A stretch of 64,000 nt of DNA from Taeniopygia guttata (lineage: Eukaryota > Chordata > Aves > Passeriformes > Estrildidae). This document shows positions 42,718-54,055 of this stretch, piece by piece. The translations under genes and the position numbers were made by a program. The stretch covers positions 11,424,001 to 11,488,000 of the forward strand of contig NC_133030.1 in assembly GCF_048771995.1 (NCBI RefSeq). The letters run 5' to 3'. Position 1 is the stretch's first letter, and each line of letters opens with the position of its first letter. The notes beneath the pieces were generated by a model that was not told where the DNA came from, did not search any database, and was given only the letters and a program-made list of their open reading frames with translations.

Positions 42718-45700
42718 ATGGGATGGAGCTGCTCCTTCCTCCTGCTCCTCTTCCTCCTGTCCCCGTGGCCCAGAGCCACCGTGGCACTCCTGCAGTACCG
42801 CTATGACTGCGGAGAGTTGGGAATGCAGCTCCTGGTCTTCCCATCCCACGGCCGTACTGTCCGCTTCAAGGTTCTGGGTGAGTGAGGGGACTCCCTGGAT
42901 CCCCTTGGGGTGCTGGATTTCCCTGGGATTCCCCTCAGTCCCGAAGTGTTCCCTGGTGATGGTATCCCAATGGGATGAGCCCAATGGCTTGGATGAGCTG
43001 TTGCTGCTGCCTGGGGGGTTTCCATGCATGTGTCACTTGCCCGTGTCCATGGTGTCCCCCCAGATGAGTTTGGCTCCCACTTTGACGTGGCCAACTGCTC
43101 CATCTGCCTCCACTGGCTGAATTCCAGGGAGGATGGCTCCGTCATCTTCTCCTCTGGCTATAAGGGCTGCCATGTCCTGTTCAAGGTGACGCTCCCGTCC
43201 CCTCTGCAGTCCCCTCCAGCAGGATGGGGGTGACTGTCCCTCGTGTTCCCCCACAGGAGAACCGCTACATCCTGCGGGTGCAGCTGGAGGAGCTGCTGTC
43301 CAGCGGGATCTCGGTCACCTCCTACGAGATCAACATGACCTGCCCCAAGCCAGGTGGCTCTGAGATGCTCCCAGATGGAAACCGGGAGAAGAGCCGGGAC
43401 AGCGGAGTCCTGATCTCCCACACTGGCCTGCACCAGGTCTCCGAGTCCTCCCTTACCCTTACGGGATCCCACTTCTCATCCCAAGATCACGTGGAGCAGG
43501 TTCACACCGTGGGACAGTACCAGCCCAGCTCAGTGCTTCCTGCCATCCAGCACCATTCCAGTCCAGCCCACTCGGGGCTTCTGTCCCAGCCTGGTGGGGC
43601 TCCTCCTGTCACCCAAATCCAGGGAAGCTTCTTCCGCCCAGCAGTGCAGCCCTCCCAACCTGGGGGGCAGAGCCAGCCAGGGATCCTTCGCCCAGTGCTT
43701 GTATCCCAAAACCATCCCAGCTTGGCGCATCACGGGAGTCAGACCCAGCCAGGGCACCTGCGTCCAGGGTCTGTATCCCAAAACCAGCCTGGGATGGTGC
43801 ATCCTGTGGGTCAAAACCAACCAGGGACTCGCCCAGGGTCTGTATCCCAAAACCATCCTGTGGGTCAAAACCAACCAGGGATTCGCCCAGGATCTGTATC
43901 CCAAAACCAGCCTGGGGGTCAAAACCAACCGGGGCAACTTCGCCCACCATTTGTATACCAAAATCATCCTGGGGGTCAAAACCAACCAGGGACTCGCCCA
44001 GGGTCTGTATCCCAAAACCAGCCTGGGATGATGCATCATGGGGGCCAAAACCAACCAGGGACTCGCCCAGGGTCTGTATCCCAAAACCATCCTGGGGGTC
44101 AAAACCAACCGGGGCAACTCCACCCAGGGTTTATATACCAAAATCATCCTGGGGGTCAAAATCAACCAGGGATTCGCCCAGGGTCTGTATCCCAAAACCA
44201 GCCTGGGGGTCAAAACCAACCGGGGCAACTTCGCCCACCGTTTGCATACCAAAACCACCCTGGGGGTCAAAACCAACCAGGGTTTCGCCCAGGGTCTGTA
44301 TCCCACAACCAGCCTGGCGTGACCTCCAGCGGTGCCCAGACTCCAGCAGGATTCCTGCACCCAGGACCTCAGCCTCTAAACCAGCCAGGAATATCTCGTC
44401 CCAGTCATCACTCCAATTCCCAAACCGGGCTCCCAGGCCACACTGGGCTGCTCCATCCCGGCCATCCCAACCCGGCTTTGGTGCACCCAGGACTCTCATC
44501 CTGGCCAGGGTTCATCAGCTCTGGACTCCAGGCTGAGCCGCAGCCAGGCCTGGGCCGCCCCGGGCTGCAGCCCCAGCCTGGATTGCTGCATCCTGGGATT
44601 CACTCCCAGCCCAGCCTGCTGCAGTCCACAGCGCTCTTCTACCCCTCGCCAGGGGCAGGTAAGGCAGGAAGATGGGATGCTGGGACAAAGGGAAACGGCC
44701 TCAAGGTGCTTTTCCAACCCACATTCCGTGCTATGTCCCCTCTCTGCTTCCCCCCAGGAACGCAGCTGACGCGGGAGCAGTGCCAGGTGCCGGCGGGCCG
44801 GATGCCGTGCGTGGCTCCACAGGGACGGGATGCATGCCTGCAGGCAGGATGCTGCTACGACGACATGGACCGGACCACACCCTGCTATTATGGGAATACC
44901 GGTAGGACACCCGGAGGCACGTCCCAAAATCCCTCCCTGGCGCCCGGAGAGGGTGTTCAAGGTGATGGAGCCCCTCCGTGGTATCGCAGCCACCGTGCAG
45001 TGCTTGCTGGAGGGACACTTTGTCCTGGTGGTCCCACGGGGAATGGTGACCCTGCCGTACAACCTGGACAGCGTGCGGCTGGCCAGCAGCCAGGCGGGAT
45101 GTGAGCCCGTCCGCGTGTCCGAGGCCTTCGTCATGTTCCGCTTCCCGGTCACCCACTGCGGCACCACCGTCCAGGTAGGGCGGGAAAACCCCGGAGGTGG
45201 GCACGGTGGGGTCACTTCAGGATAGTGATGCTCCAGTCACTCCAAAACTTCAGGATAAAGAACTCACCCCCATGCTCCCTCCTGCCTCAAATCCTGATCC
45301 GTGCCTCCCCCAGGATGTTTCCCATTCCAGTGTTCCCTACACAGGTGATTGAGGACATGCTGGTCTATGAGAACCAGCTGATCTCCACCATCGATGTCCA
45401 GGGATCCTCCCGTGGCTCCATCACTCGGGACAGCGTCTACATGTAAGGGAAGAGGGTGGAAAAATGGAGGCAGAGAGCCTGGATTCCCCCTTGGATCAAA
45501 CCAACCCTCACGCCTGCCACGTCCCTGGTGACGTCCCCACAACCTGGGCTGAGAGGGCTGATGGAGGACTTGGGAGTCTCCCATCTTTCTCTCCCTCCTT
45601 TCCCCAGTCTCCGAGCTCGGTGCATCTACAACTCCAGTGACCTCCTTCCCCTGGGAGTGGAGGTGGCTGTGCCCCCCACAGCCGCCCCCCTGGCCATGCC

Positions 45701-46731
45701 GGGCCCGCTGGGGCTCCAGCTGCGGATTGCTACCGGTGAGTGCTCCCCATCCCGCTCTCCATCCTGCTCTCCATCCCGCTCAACCTCTCCCAACATTCCC
45801 ACAGACGAATCCTACAGCTCCTACCACACTGTGGGTGACTTCCCCCTGGTGAGGGTGCTCCGGGACCCCATCTACGTGGAAGTCCGGCTGCTCGAGAAGA
45901 CGGATCCCAACTTGGTGCTGGTGCTGCACCACTGCTGGGCCTCCCCTGGCTCCCACGCCACATCCCAGCCCCAGTGGCCCATCCTGGTGGAGGGGTGAGC
46001 GGAAAAGGACGGGAGGATGGAAGTGAGGGGATGTCACTGTGCTGACTGTCGTTGTTTCCTGCCCAGGTGTCCCTTCCAAGGGGACAACTACAGGACACGG
46101 CTGATTCCAATGGGTCCGGCCTCTCCGGAGCTGCCCTTCCCGAGCCACTACCAGCGCTTTGTCATCTCCACCTTTGCCTTCGTGGAGCCCCCTGGAATGG
46201 CTGTGCTGGAGGGGGAGGTGAGGGGGATCCCCTTGAATCCATGTGTTGGGAATCTCTCATCCCAACATCCCCAAACCCACCCCAGCACTGACCTTGCTTC
46301 CAGCTGTCCACAGTGTCTTCCTGTTGGGCAGCTCACGCTGCTTTTGGGAGATTCCTCAAAGCTTGGGGATGCTTTTTGTGGGTCTCTTCATGCCTGGGGA
46401 CCCTTTTTGGGGATCCCCAGGTGACACTGGCATTCCTGTGGCTCCCAGATGTACATCTCCTGCAGCGCTTCTGTGTGCCACCTGGCCCAGCCGGAGCCCT
46501 GCCGGCCCTCCTGCCAGCTGGGAGTGCCCTCACGTGAGTCTGGGAGCCTCCAGGGATTTGGAAGGCCTCTGCATGTCCCCCTCTTCCCAAGCCAACCTGC
46601 TATTCCCCACAGGAGCGCGGAGGTCTCCGGGGGACAGGAGGACAGGTGACAGCATGGGGACAGTCACGTCTCAGGGATGCCTTGTCTTTCCTGAGGTTCC
46701 CAAGAGAGGGGGAACTCAGCAGAGAGGCTGA
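42718..46731 (+). CDS. ZP1: Zona pellucida (egg envelope) protein 1, 927 aa
   Basis: A structural protein of the avian perivitelline layer. Exons: 42718-42877, 43064-43185, 43257-44658, 44758-44901, 44990-45174, 45345-45442, 45608-45735, 45805-45994, 46067-46217, 46449-46533, 46613-46731 (2784 bases). Order: signal peptide (MGWSCSFLLLLFLLSPWPRA), an N-terminal ZP-N-like domain, a Gln/Pro/Gly repeat tract in the giant third exon (about residues 265-455), a trefoil domain (CQVPAGRMPCV to CCYDDMDRTTPCYY), the ZP domain (ATVQCLLEGHFVLVV to about residue 860), and a furin site RARR at 889-892. The 35 residues after it have no hydrophobic span, so no membrane anchor is visible. Length is near chicken ZP1 and well above human (638 aa). 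AATAAA at 46873-46878 lies in a noncoding last exon. Confidence 0.96.
43780..44330 (+). repeat. ZP1: Coding repeat in ZP1 exon 3
   Basis: Tandem units of 54 and 57 bases encode 18-19 residues each, such as GGQNQPGTRPGSVSQNQP and a variant with QLRPPFVYQNHP. About ten units are seen. All unit lengths are multiples of three, so copy number can change without breaking the frame. Open frames in other phases and on the other strand across this region are by-products. Confidence 0.93.
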
Positions 46732-47417
46732 AGGGTGAGTGCCTTCTGCTCCCTAAAAACCCCTTCATCCCAAACACCCCTTCATCCCTCTAAGTTACCT
46801 CCTCCCCCTCTTCCTCCTCACAGCTCCAGCCTCTACCTGGATGCTGTTGGATGTCTCTGGGAAAGCTGGAAAAATAAAACCAGTGCAAAGCACAGCTCTA
46901 AGGGTGTTTTGTCCTCGGCAGGGGTGGAAAGAGGGTCTCTCATCCCCATTCCCAAGCTGGCAGCAGCCACAGACACCCCCCCCCCCCCCCCCCCAGCTCA
47001 AAATCCCACCCTGCTACACCCCAGCCCTTCACAGCAGCCTTTTCCAGCTGGGATGACAGGGAATAATTCTTTATTTCCATACTGAAACTAAGTAACTGCT
47101 TACAAAACTGCACAGTTCTCCCTTCCCTCCCTCCTTCCACACATCCTGGCCTCAAACTTCCACCAGCACCGGGATTGGGGTTTTTTGTCAGACCAGTTAC
47201 AAGCACAAAACAATCTAAAGGCGGAAAACACACAGAACTGGGGGAAAAAAACTAAACAATAAATTCATGGAGCACAGGGAACACAATGCCTGACTTCCCT
47301 TGTGCCAACACCTACAACAGGGGAGCTTGATAATCCCACCTGGATAATCCCACATTGGATAGTCCCACCCACCCTCCCACCCCGAATCCCAAAAAAATCC
47401 CAGCCCCACTTCCAGGG
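46732..47417. other. Convergent ZP1 and PRPF19 3' ends
   Basis: ZP1's noncoding last exon (after the cctcctcacag acceptor near 46823) ends past AATAAA at 46873-46878. PRPF19's 3' UTR ends near AATAAA on minus (plus bases 47070-47075). A run of 19 C lies between them at 46976-46994. Confidence 0.75.
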
Positions 47418-50400
47418 CTACAGGCTGTAGAATTTGAGGCTCCGATCCATGCCTGTGGAAGCGATGAACTTGGCATGGTGGCCAAAGGCCACTCCTGTGG
47501 TCAGACCACTGTGCTCTGGGGATGGAAAACAATTCATGGTCACAATTCCGAGTGGATTTGACCCATTCCCGCCCCTGCCACTTCCATGATTGCCACAATC
47601 CCTCACCTGTGAAGTGGAGGATCTCTGTCCACTGCTTGCAGATGTAGATCTGGACATCGGTCCCGCCCAGCGCCAGATAGGTCCCGCTCTGGTCGAAAAT
47701 CAGGGATTTCACCTGCGGAGAAGAATCACAACAAGGTGCTGAAAAAAGCTCCAAATGGCCTTTTTGGGATGCCACAACCCCTGGAGCAGAGACGCTGTGG
47801 GGAATAAAGGGACATGACGCACCTCAAAGTTGTTATCCAACTGCAATGTCTTGAAGTTCTTGAGCTTCCTCAAATCCCAGAGCTTGACCGAGGAGTCGTC
47901 GGCCGCCGTGGCCAGGTAGTATCCGTTCTCGGAAAAGGCGATGCTGGTGATGGGGCCGGAGTGTCCCGGGAAGTTGGCCACATTGGTGCGTTCCTGGGGA
48001 CAAGGCGGTCAGAGGGAATCACAGCGCTGGGCTGTGGCATTGTTCCCAACCGCCCCGCGCGGTCACGGTGTCACCAGCGGCTGCTCTGGAGCTGGAATCT
48101 TGGGATTTTTGGAGAAACCTCCAAAAACATTCCTCAAAGTCCTGCTCCTTGGACTGATCCCCAAGCCAAGCTCAGACAACCCCAAACCCCTGTTCCCACA
48201 CATTCCCATCAGCCCTTACCTTCAGATCCCAGATCTTGATTTGGGAATCCATCGTTCCCGTCCCAAAAATGAGCCCGTCCGGATGGAACTGGGCACAGGT
48301 GAGAGCTGCGGAGACAGCAGGAGAATCAGATGCTTGGGAAGACTCACAGGGCTGGGAAAACTCCCAATAGGGTTGGGAAGATACAGGGAGTTGGGAATAT
48401 TTTGAGAGCTGGTAACACTCAAGAAGGTTGATGAAATTGGAAGGGTTGGGAAGACTCGGGAAGGTTGGGAAGGCTACCAAGACTCCCCCAAAGGAGCTCC
48501 CATGAACTCCAGGAGCGAAGGGATGCCTGGAATGGGAATAATCAACTCCAAAGCTTACCACATCCAGAGCTCTCATCCGTCACCTTGGTGAGGACACGGC
48601 CCGTCTGGATATCCGAGAAAGCCCAGTACTGGGAGAGAGGAAAAGTGTTGGATACGGGAAGGGCAGGAAGCAAAGGTGGGATCTGTGGGATGGGGAGGGA
48701 TTCACCTGGTCATCCGAGGAGCTGAGCAGGTAATCACCCGTGGCGTGGAGGCTGAGCCCGGTCACGGAGCCCTCGTGGGCACGGACCACCTGGACACAGG
48801 AGGCGTTGGGAACGGACCAGATCCGGATCGTGGCGTCGGGAGAAGCCGAGAACACCAAGTCCTACACAAGGAGAACACCAGAAGGTTCACACGGGAAGAA
48901 TTCACCTCTGCGAGAGCTCCCAGCAGGAGATTCCACCAGAGGAGGGTCCTGATACCCAGATCTGAGGAATCCTGGAAGTGAGGAAAGAACCAGACGTACC
49001 TGGGATGGGTGGAAGACGACGCTGGTGACTTTCTTGGTGTGGCCCTTGAGCGTGGCCAGGATCTGCTCCGAGCTCTTGTCGAACACGATGACGTTTTTGT
49101 CGGCTCCACCTGGAAAACCAAGCGGGAAGCGCTGGGATGGGAGTGTGGGGCCTAGCAACTCCAAATCCGTCTGCCTTATGTCCCTTGTCCCCCTTCAAAC
49201 TCCCAAAAACATAGAGAAGGAGACCTACTCCCAGGTGGAAAACCCCCAGGAAAGCTCCCTTACCAGTGAGGATCTTGTTGGTGTCGGAAGGACACAGATC
49301 CAAGGCAAGAATTCCTGGGATGCTGGCACTGTGCAGCCCCTATGTGAGAGGAGAACCCCAAATTAATGCCACAAGCAGCAAAACCCTCCCACGAGGAATC
49401 AAAAAGCGATTCCCAGCTCCATGTGGGAGCTTCCCAGTCCTTTCCCATCCCGGCACTCACCACGTGTGAGGCCACCTGCCGGTACTTGCTGAGCTCCTCT
49501 GGCTTCACCAGCTCCTCCGGGACCGTCTTGCCCCTCTGGAAAAAACAGGGATAAACATAAGCCTTGGTTGGAGCACGGTACATCCCAGCTCCCTCCAAAT
49601 CCTTGGATAAGTCCACTCACCTTCTTACGCTCCGTGGTCAGCACCGTGGCCTTGTCTTGGAGCTGGAAAACAAGAGGAGGGTGGGCACAGACCGGAAATT
49701 CTGCGATGGGAAGACGGAGAGGGCAACACACGGAATGCTGTCCCTACCTTCTGGATGATCTCCGGCGTCATCCCCGCCAGCTCTCCCAGATCCATGGCCT
49801 CGCCAGCGCCCTGTGTGAAGAGAGAAGAGACATGCAGAGAGGGAATGCAGGAGCAGTGAGTGGGAAAAGGGTTGGGAATGAGAGGGAAAAGGACCAGGAC
49901 GGGGAGCAGGGACTCACGGCCACATTGGGCTGCGCTGACGGCACCGCCTGGGGCACGATGAGCCCGGCCTGAGGCTTCAGCGTGGCCAGAGCTGCAAAAA
50001 CACAACTGCTTTAAAGGAAAACCGGGATACAGCACTTTCCAGCACCCCTTCCCGGGAATGCCACGCGTCTGTGTCACCTTCTCTGGCGGCAGTGACCTCC
50101 TTGGTGAGGCGGGCGATGACCCTGCAGGCGGCATCGTGCTGGTACAGGGCGTGGGACAGCTCCTGGCGCGTGGTCTGCAGCTGCTGCCGCAGCGTGAAGC
50201 TGTGCAGCATCACGGCGTCCTGCCGGGGAGCGCCCGAGTCAGCCGGGGAGCGGTGGGACCCCAGCCCCGGCAGCCCCCCCGGCACTCACCCACTCGTCCT
50301 GCAGGGCTTTCAGGATGGCCGGGATGCTGGTGGCCGAGGGGGGTTTGGGCCGGATCGGGTGGGCGACTGGAAGAAAGACGGACACATCACCCGCGTCCCC

Positions 50401-50905
50401 GATATCCCTATGGATCGCCGCGCTCCCATCCCTCACCTTTCCCGTTTCACCATCCCTCCTTTACCCTCTCCTTCCCAGCCTCCACAGCCGAGTTTGGCAT
50501 CTCAGCCCCAGCTCAGCAAAACCCAAAGCGCCTCGGGCACCGCCATTCCCGCCCCCGGGAGAGCCGCTTTTCCCGGGAGAGCCTTTCCCACGCCCGTTCC
50601 CGATCCCGGCACCTTTGATGTCGATGAGCTGCTCCTCGGACAGCGGCTGGTTGTTGACAGGGTCGGTGCCGTTCTCCGCGATGTACTTCTCGATCAGCCG
50701 CCGCTCGTACACGTGGTTGGACACCGGCGAAACACACGGGTGCTCCGGGACCTCGTTGGAAACTGCGGGCGAAAGGGAAGGGCAGGATGGGACGGGAACG
50801 GGGGCTCGGGAACTCCCAGCCCGGTGATCCCCCGGTTACCCCGGCTGGGATCCCCCATTCGGTAACTCTCGCCCCGCCACACTCACTGGAGCAGATGAGC
50901 GCCAT
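47418..50905 (-). CDS. PRPF19: Pre-mRNA-processing factor 19 (PRPF19), U-box E3 ligase, 504 aa
   Basis: Core of the Prp19 (NineTeen) complex: a ubiquitin ligase needed for spliceosome activation and DNA-damage signalling. Sixteen exons: 50905-50887, 50762-50613, 50366-50290, 50219-50078, 49991-49918, 49810-49748, 49662-49621, 49535-49461, 49339-49264, 49109-49000, 48861-48706, 48628-48559, 48305-48220, 47993-47823, 47712-47607, 47515-47418; 505 codons with the stop, the same length as human. N-terminal U-box ([20 protein letters not shown]), then the tetramerising coiled coil ([20 protein letters not shown]), then seven WD40 repeats ending DRSLKFYSL. Almost identical to the human protein as remembered. 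It starts MALICS where human has MSLICS. Confidence 0.98.
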
Positions 50906-51258
50906 GGCGGAGGCCGGGCGGTCGCGGCGCTCCGGTTACAGCCCCGCTGCCCTTCCGAGGCTGTTTCCGGTTCTCCTTTCCGGTCCGGGGCCCCGGTTCC
51001 GGTTCCGGTTGGCGCGCGCGGGCCCCGCGCCGCTCCCGAGCGCTCACGCGGGCGCCGCCGCCGCCGCCGGAACCGGAAGCGCTCCCGGCATCCCCCGCGC
51101 TCCCCCCCGCCGGCGGGAACGGCGCTTCCCGGCGTGCACCGCGCGCCGCCGCCCGCCTGCGGCTGTTGCCATGGTGACGTCGTTCCCGGCACGCCCCGCG
51201 GCGGCCCCGGGGACTACAGCTCCCGGCGTGCCCCGCGGCGGAGCCCAGGGAAGCCCCG
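50906..51258. promoter_or_regulatory. PRPF19-TMEM109 bidirectional CpG-island promoter
   Basis: Very CpG-rich DNA between divergent genes, with no TATA. It has a cluster of ETS-type ccgga/tccgg motifs (about 50965-51090) and ACTACAgcTCCCGGCGTGC at 51213-51231, which matches the ZNF143/SBS-type ACTACAnnTCCC motif of housekeeping promoters. A gt donor at 51259 ends a likely noncoding first exon of TMEM109. Confidence 0.7.
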
Positions 51259-52056
51259 GTGAGGGGGGGTCGGGGGGGACCCCGGGGTGGGGGCTGGAAT
51301 TCGGGGAAAATTGAGGGAAATTCGGGCAAAGTCGGGAGGAAATGGAGGGGAAATGGGCGGGGGGGGCTTCAGGGGGGGATAGGCGGGATGAGGGAGCCGC
51401 GGTGGGGGTTCCTGGGGGGATCCCGGGGGGATCCTGAGAGGTTGGGGGGGACAGTGGGAGGTGGGTACAGAGGGGCCTGGGGGGATCCTGGGGGGATCCC
51501 GGTGGGATCCCGGAGACCGCGGAGATGTGGGTGGGGTGCGCGCAGAGGGATTTGGGGAGCCAGTGGGCACTGGGGAGAGCCAGGGAGGATTGGGGGGATT
51601 TTGGGGATCGCGAAGGGTGGAGGGCCCTGGGGGGGGGCGGGCACAGGGGCGATCGGGGGTTCCAGGGGAATGGGGGAACTGGGCAGGGCTGGGCACACTG
51701 GGACTGGGGGGATCCCAGGGGGATTGGGGAGAAGTGGGGAGCATGGGGGTCCCATGAGTGGCAATGGTGGTGGTGTCCCATCCCGGAGCACTCCGCTCCC
51801 TCCTTTGGGGAGGGGTGCCCCCCCTTCCCAGCCAGGCCTGGTGCCCTTGGCTGTGTCCCGCTGACTTGTCAATCCCAAAAATAGCTGGGACACCCAGGCC
51901 TGTGCTGGGGGGGGGCATGGAACTGGGCTCTGGGGCCTCCAGCCTTCCCTTCTGCCTGGGGAACCCCAAAACCAGCAAGTGGACCCCAAAACCAGCAGGG
52001 TTTCCCCCTCCCAGCACTCCCACATCTCTCTTTCCCCACAGATCCCAGGTTCCAGG
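51259..52056 (+). other. TMEM109: TMEM109 intron 1 and 5' UTR
   Basis: The G-rich sequence from the donor at 51259 to the acceptor at 52040-52041 (ccccacag) holds degenerate gggggatcctggggggatcc-type repeats between about 51410 and 51520 and no coding signal I trust. The acceptor is followed by 15 bases of 5' UTR. Confidence 0.6.
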
Positions 52057-52933
52057 ATGGGGAGTGCCGTGGGGCACCGGGCCCTACTGGCCTTGCTGCT
52101 GTGGATCCCATTCCTCATGGAATCAGCGGGGGATGGAGCCAAGGATGGCCAGGAGGGATTCCGGGGACACGTCACCACCTCTGATGACCTGCTGCTCCGG
52201 CTGGGAAGATCCACCTGGGACACCCTGGAGAGCTGGGTGGGACGCCAGCCCCTGCAGATGGTGGCGGAGGTGGGATCCTGATTCCCAACCCTTCCCTGGA
52301 GTTCCTTGTGCAGGGACATGGAGGAGGTCTACATTCTCTTTTCCTGCTTCCTTATCCCACCCTCCTTCCCCACAGAGCCTCTCCACCGCCCTCTGGATCG
52401 TTTCCTCTGGGATCTCGGCAGCCCTGACCACGCTCTGTGGGATCCTGGGGGATCTCCTGGCCACTTCCAGCATCAGTGGTGAGTAGGACTCACCCTGTGG
52501 GACGGCTCTGGCCCCCATTCCTGGTGCCACCGCCACCGCTGACTCCCAGCTCCCATTCCCAGGCCACCGGCTGGTGCGAACGGCAGCGCTGGCTCCCGGG
52601 GAAGTCCAGAGGGTGCTGCTGTGGGCAATGGTCGCCCTGGTGGGATCCTGGCTGCTCGCCCGGCTTCGAAGGCTGCTGCTCCCACTGCTTCATGGGTTGA
52701 AGCTTTTATTTTTCCTCGGTGCCTTCCTGCACGTGGCCGCTTCCCAGGAGAGCCCCACGGTGCAGGCGGGAATGCTGGTGGGCCTGTGGGTGCTCTACAC
52801 CTTCCTGGGCAGCCTGGTGGCATCCCCAGATCCCAGCACCCGGCTGGATGCAGCCGTCAAGAGCCTGGAGTGGAAGGTGGAGGAGCTGCGGCGGCGCCAG
52901 AAGTTCGGGGGGCCCCGGAACCGGGAGGATTGA
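52057..52933 (+). CDS. TMEM109: TMEM109 (mitsugumin-23), ER/nuclear membrane channel protein, 228 aa
   Basis: TMEM109 is a multi-pass ER and nuclear-envelope protein reported to form cation channels and to protect cells after DNA damage. Coding exons: 52057-52269, 52376-52478, 52563-52933 (687 bases; human 243 aa). An N-terminal signal peptide (HRALLALLLWIPFLMESA) is followed by a luminal segment. Hydrophobic spans are ALWIVSSGISAALTTLCGIL, VLLWAMVALVGSWLLARL and AGMLVGLWVLYTFLGSLVA, with a further LLFFLGAFLHVAA stretch. The C-terminus is a short cytosolic coiled coil (KSLEWKVEELRRRQKF). AATAAA at 53334-53339. It shares a promoter with PRPF19. Confidence 0.93.
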
Positions 52934-53339
52934 GCCCCCCTAAAGCTTGCTCAGAGCTTGGCTCCGTCATCCCAAGCATCCCAAGCGTGTGTCCCCCCGC
53001 TCCACTGAGCCCCCCGCGCCCCCTCCTCTGCTTCCTGGTTCTCCCAGGGGTCCTGGGAGCCCCCCATCCATCTGGGAGCGCCCCAAAATCAGGGTCGTGC
53101 CTTGCCACGTGTGCCACAAGTGCCTTCACCCCAAAAGCCAGCCAGCCACACGCCCCAAATGTGGGAGAGGAGCTCCCACATTCCCTGCTTGCCAGGGATG
53201 TCGTCCCAGCCGGCTTGGGGTGCAGAGGGGATCCCATTCCCCATCCCGGGGGCTCTGCTTGTTTTGGGGTCCCCCCACTGTCAGGTTTTGGGTTTTAAGC
53301 TGCTTTTTAAACGGTTTTGATAATGTGGTTTGGAATAAA

Positions 53340-54055
53340 GAGGGATTTATCCGGCCTGGCCTCACTGTTTTCCCATGGGAAGGGGGACAGGCTCAGAGCT
53401 GGCCCCCCAGTCCATTCGGGGTGGGAGGGGAGGAGGAGGAAGAGCAAGAGGAGGAGGAGGAGGGTGGTTTGTCCATGCCAGGATCCCACTGCCCTCCAGC
53501 TGCTCCTGCTGTGCTTCCCGCTGGCTCTGTGCCCCTCGCCATGGATGTCCTTATCCCTCCCATGTCCCCGGTATCCCTGGTGGAACGGGGAAAGATGGAT
53601 GGCAGCTGAGGGAAGAATTCCCACCCTCCTGCTCTGCTCCATGGGTCCCCGTGTGCCTTGGGGTGTCCGGTACTGGGCGGGGTTGGGAATGGGATGAGGA
53701 GCAGGGATTGGCCTGGGGATGAGGAAGAGGAGCAGAGATGGGGATGGGGAGTGGGATGAGGGTCAGAATGGGGAGCAGGGATGGGAATGGGGAAGGGGGT
53801 GAGGATGCGAATGGGGAGCAGGGCTGGGAATGGGGCGTGGGATGGGATGTGGCTCGGGCTGTGGAGCAGGAGCCGGAGCACCGGGCACGGCCGGGCTTTA
53901 GGACCCGGCGGGACAAGGCGGCGCCGGTGGCGGTCCCGCCCCGGCCCCATTGTCTCGGAGCGGGGGCGGAGGGACGGGAGGCACCGGCGGAGCGACAGGA
54001 GGCACCGGCGGCACCGGCACCGGCGGCACCGGAGGACGGACCGAGCCCCCCGGCC
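53340..54055. other. TMEM109-TMEM132A spacer
   Basis: Holds a [14 protein letters not shown] purine stretch near 53430-53465 and degenerate gggatggggagcagggatgg repeats at 53690-53840. From about 53870 it becomes CpG-rich with caccgg repeats (53975-54035), the likely TMEM132A promoter and 5' UTR. No separate gene is seen. Confidence 0.6.

Noticed and set aside
43530-44360. Minus-strand open frame of 276 codons across ZP1 exon 3
   Set aside because: It exists because the 54/57-base repeat has few stops in any frame. The plus-strand ZP1 frame explains the region.
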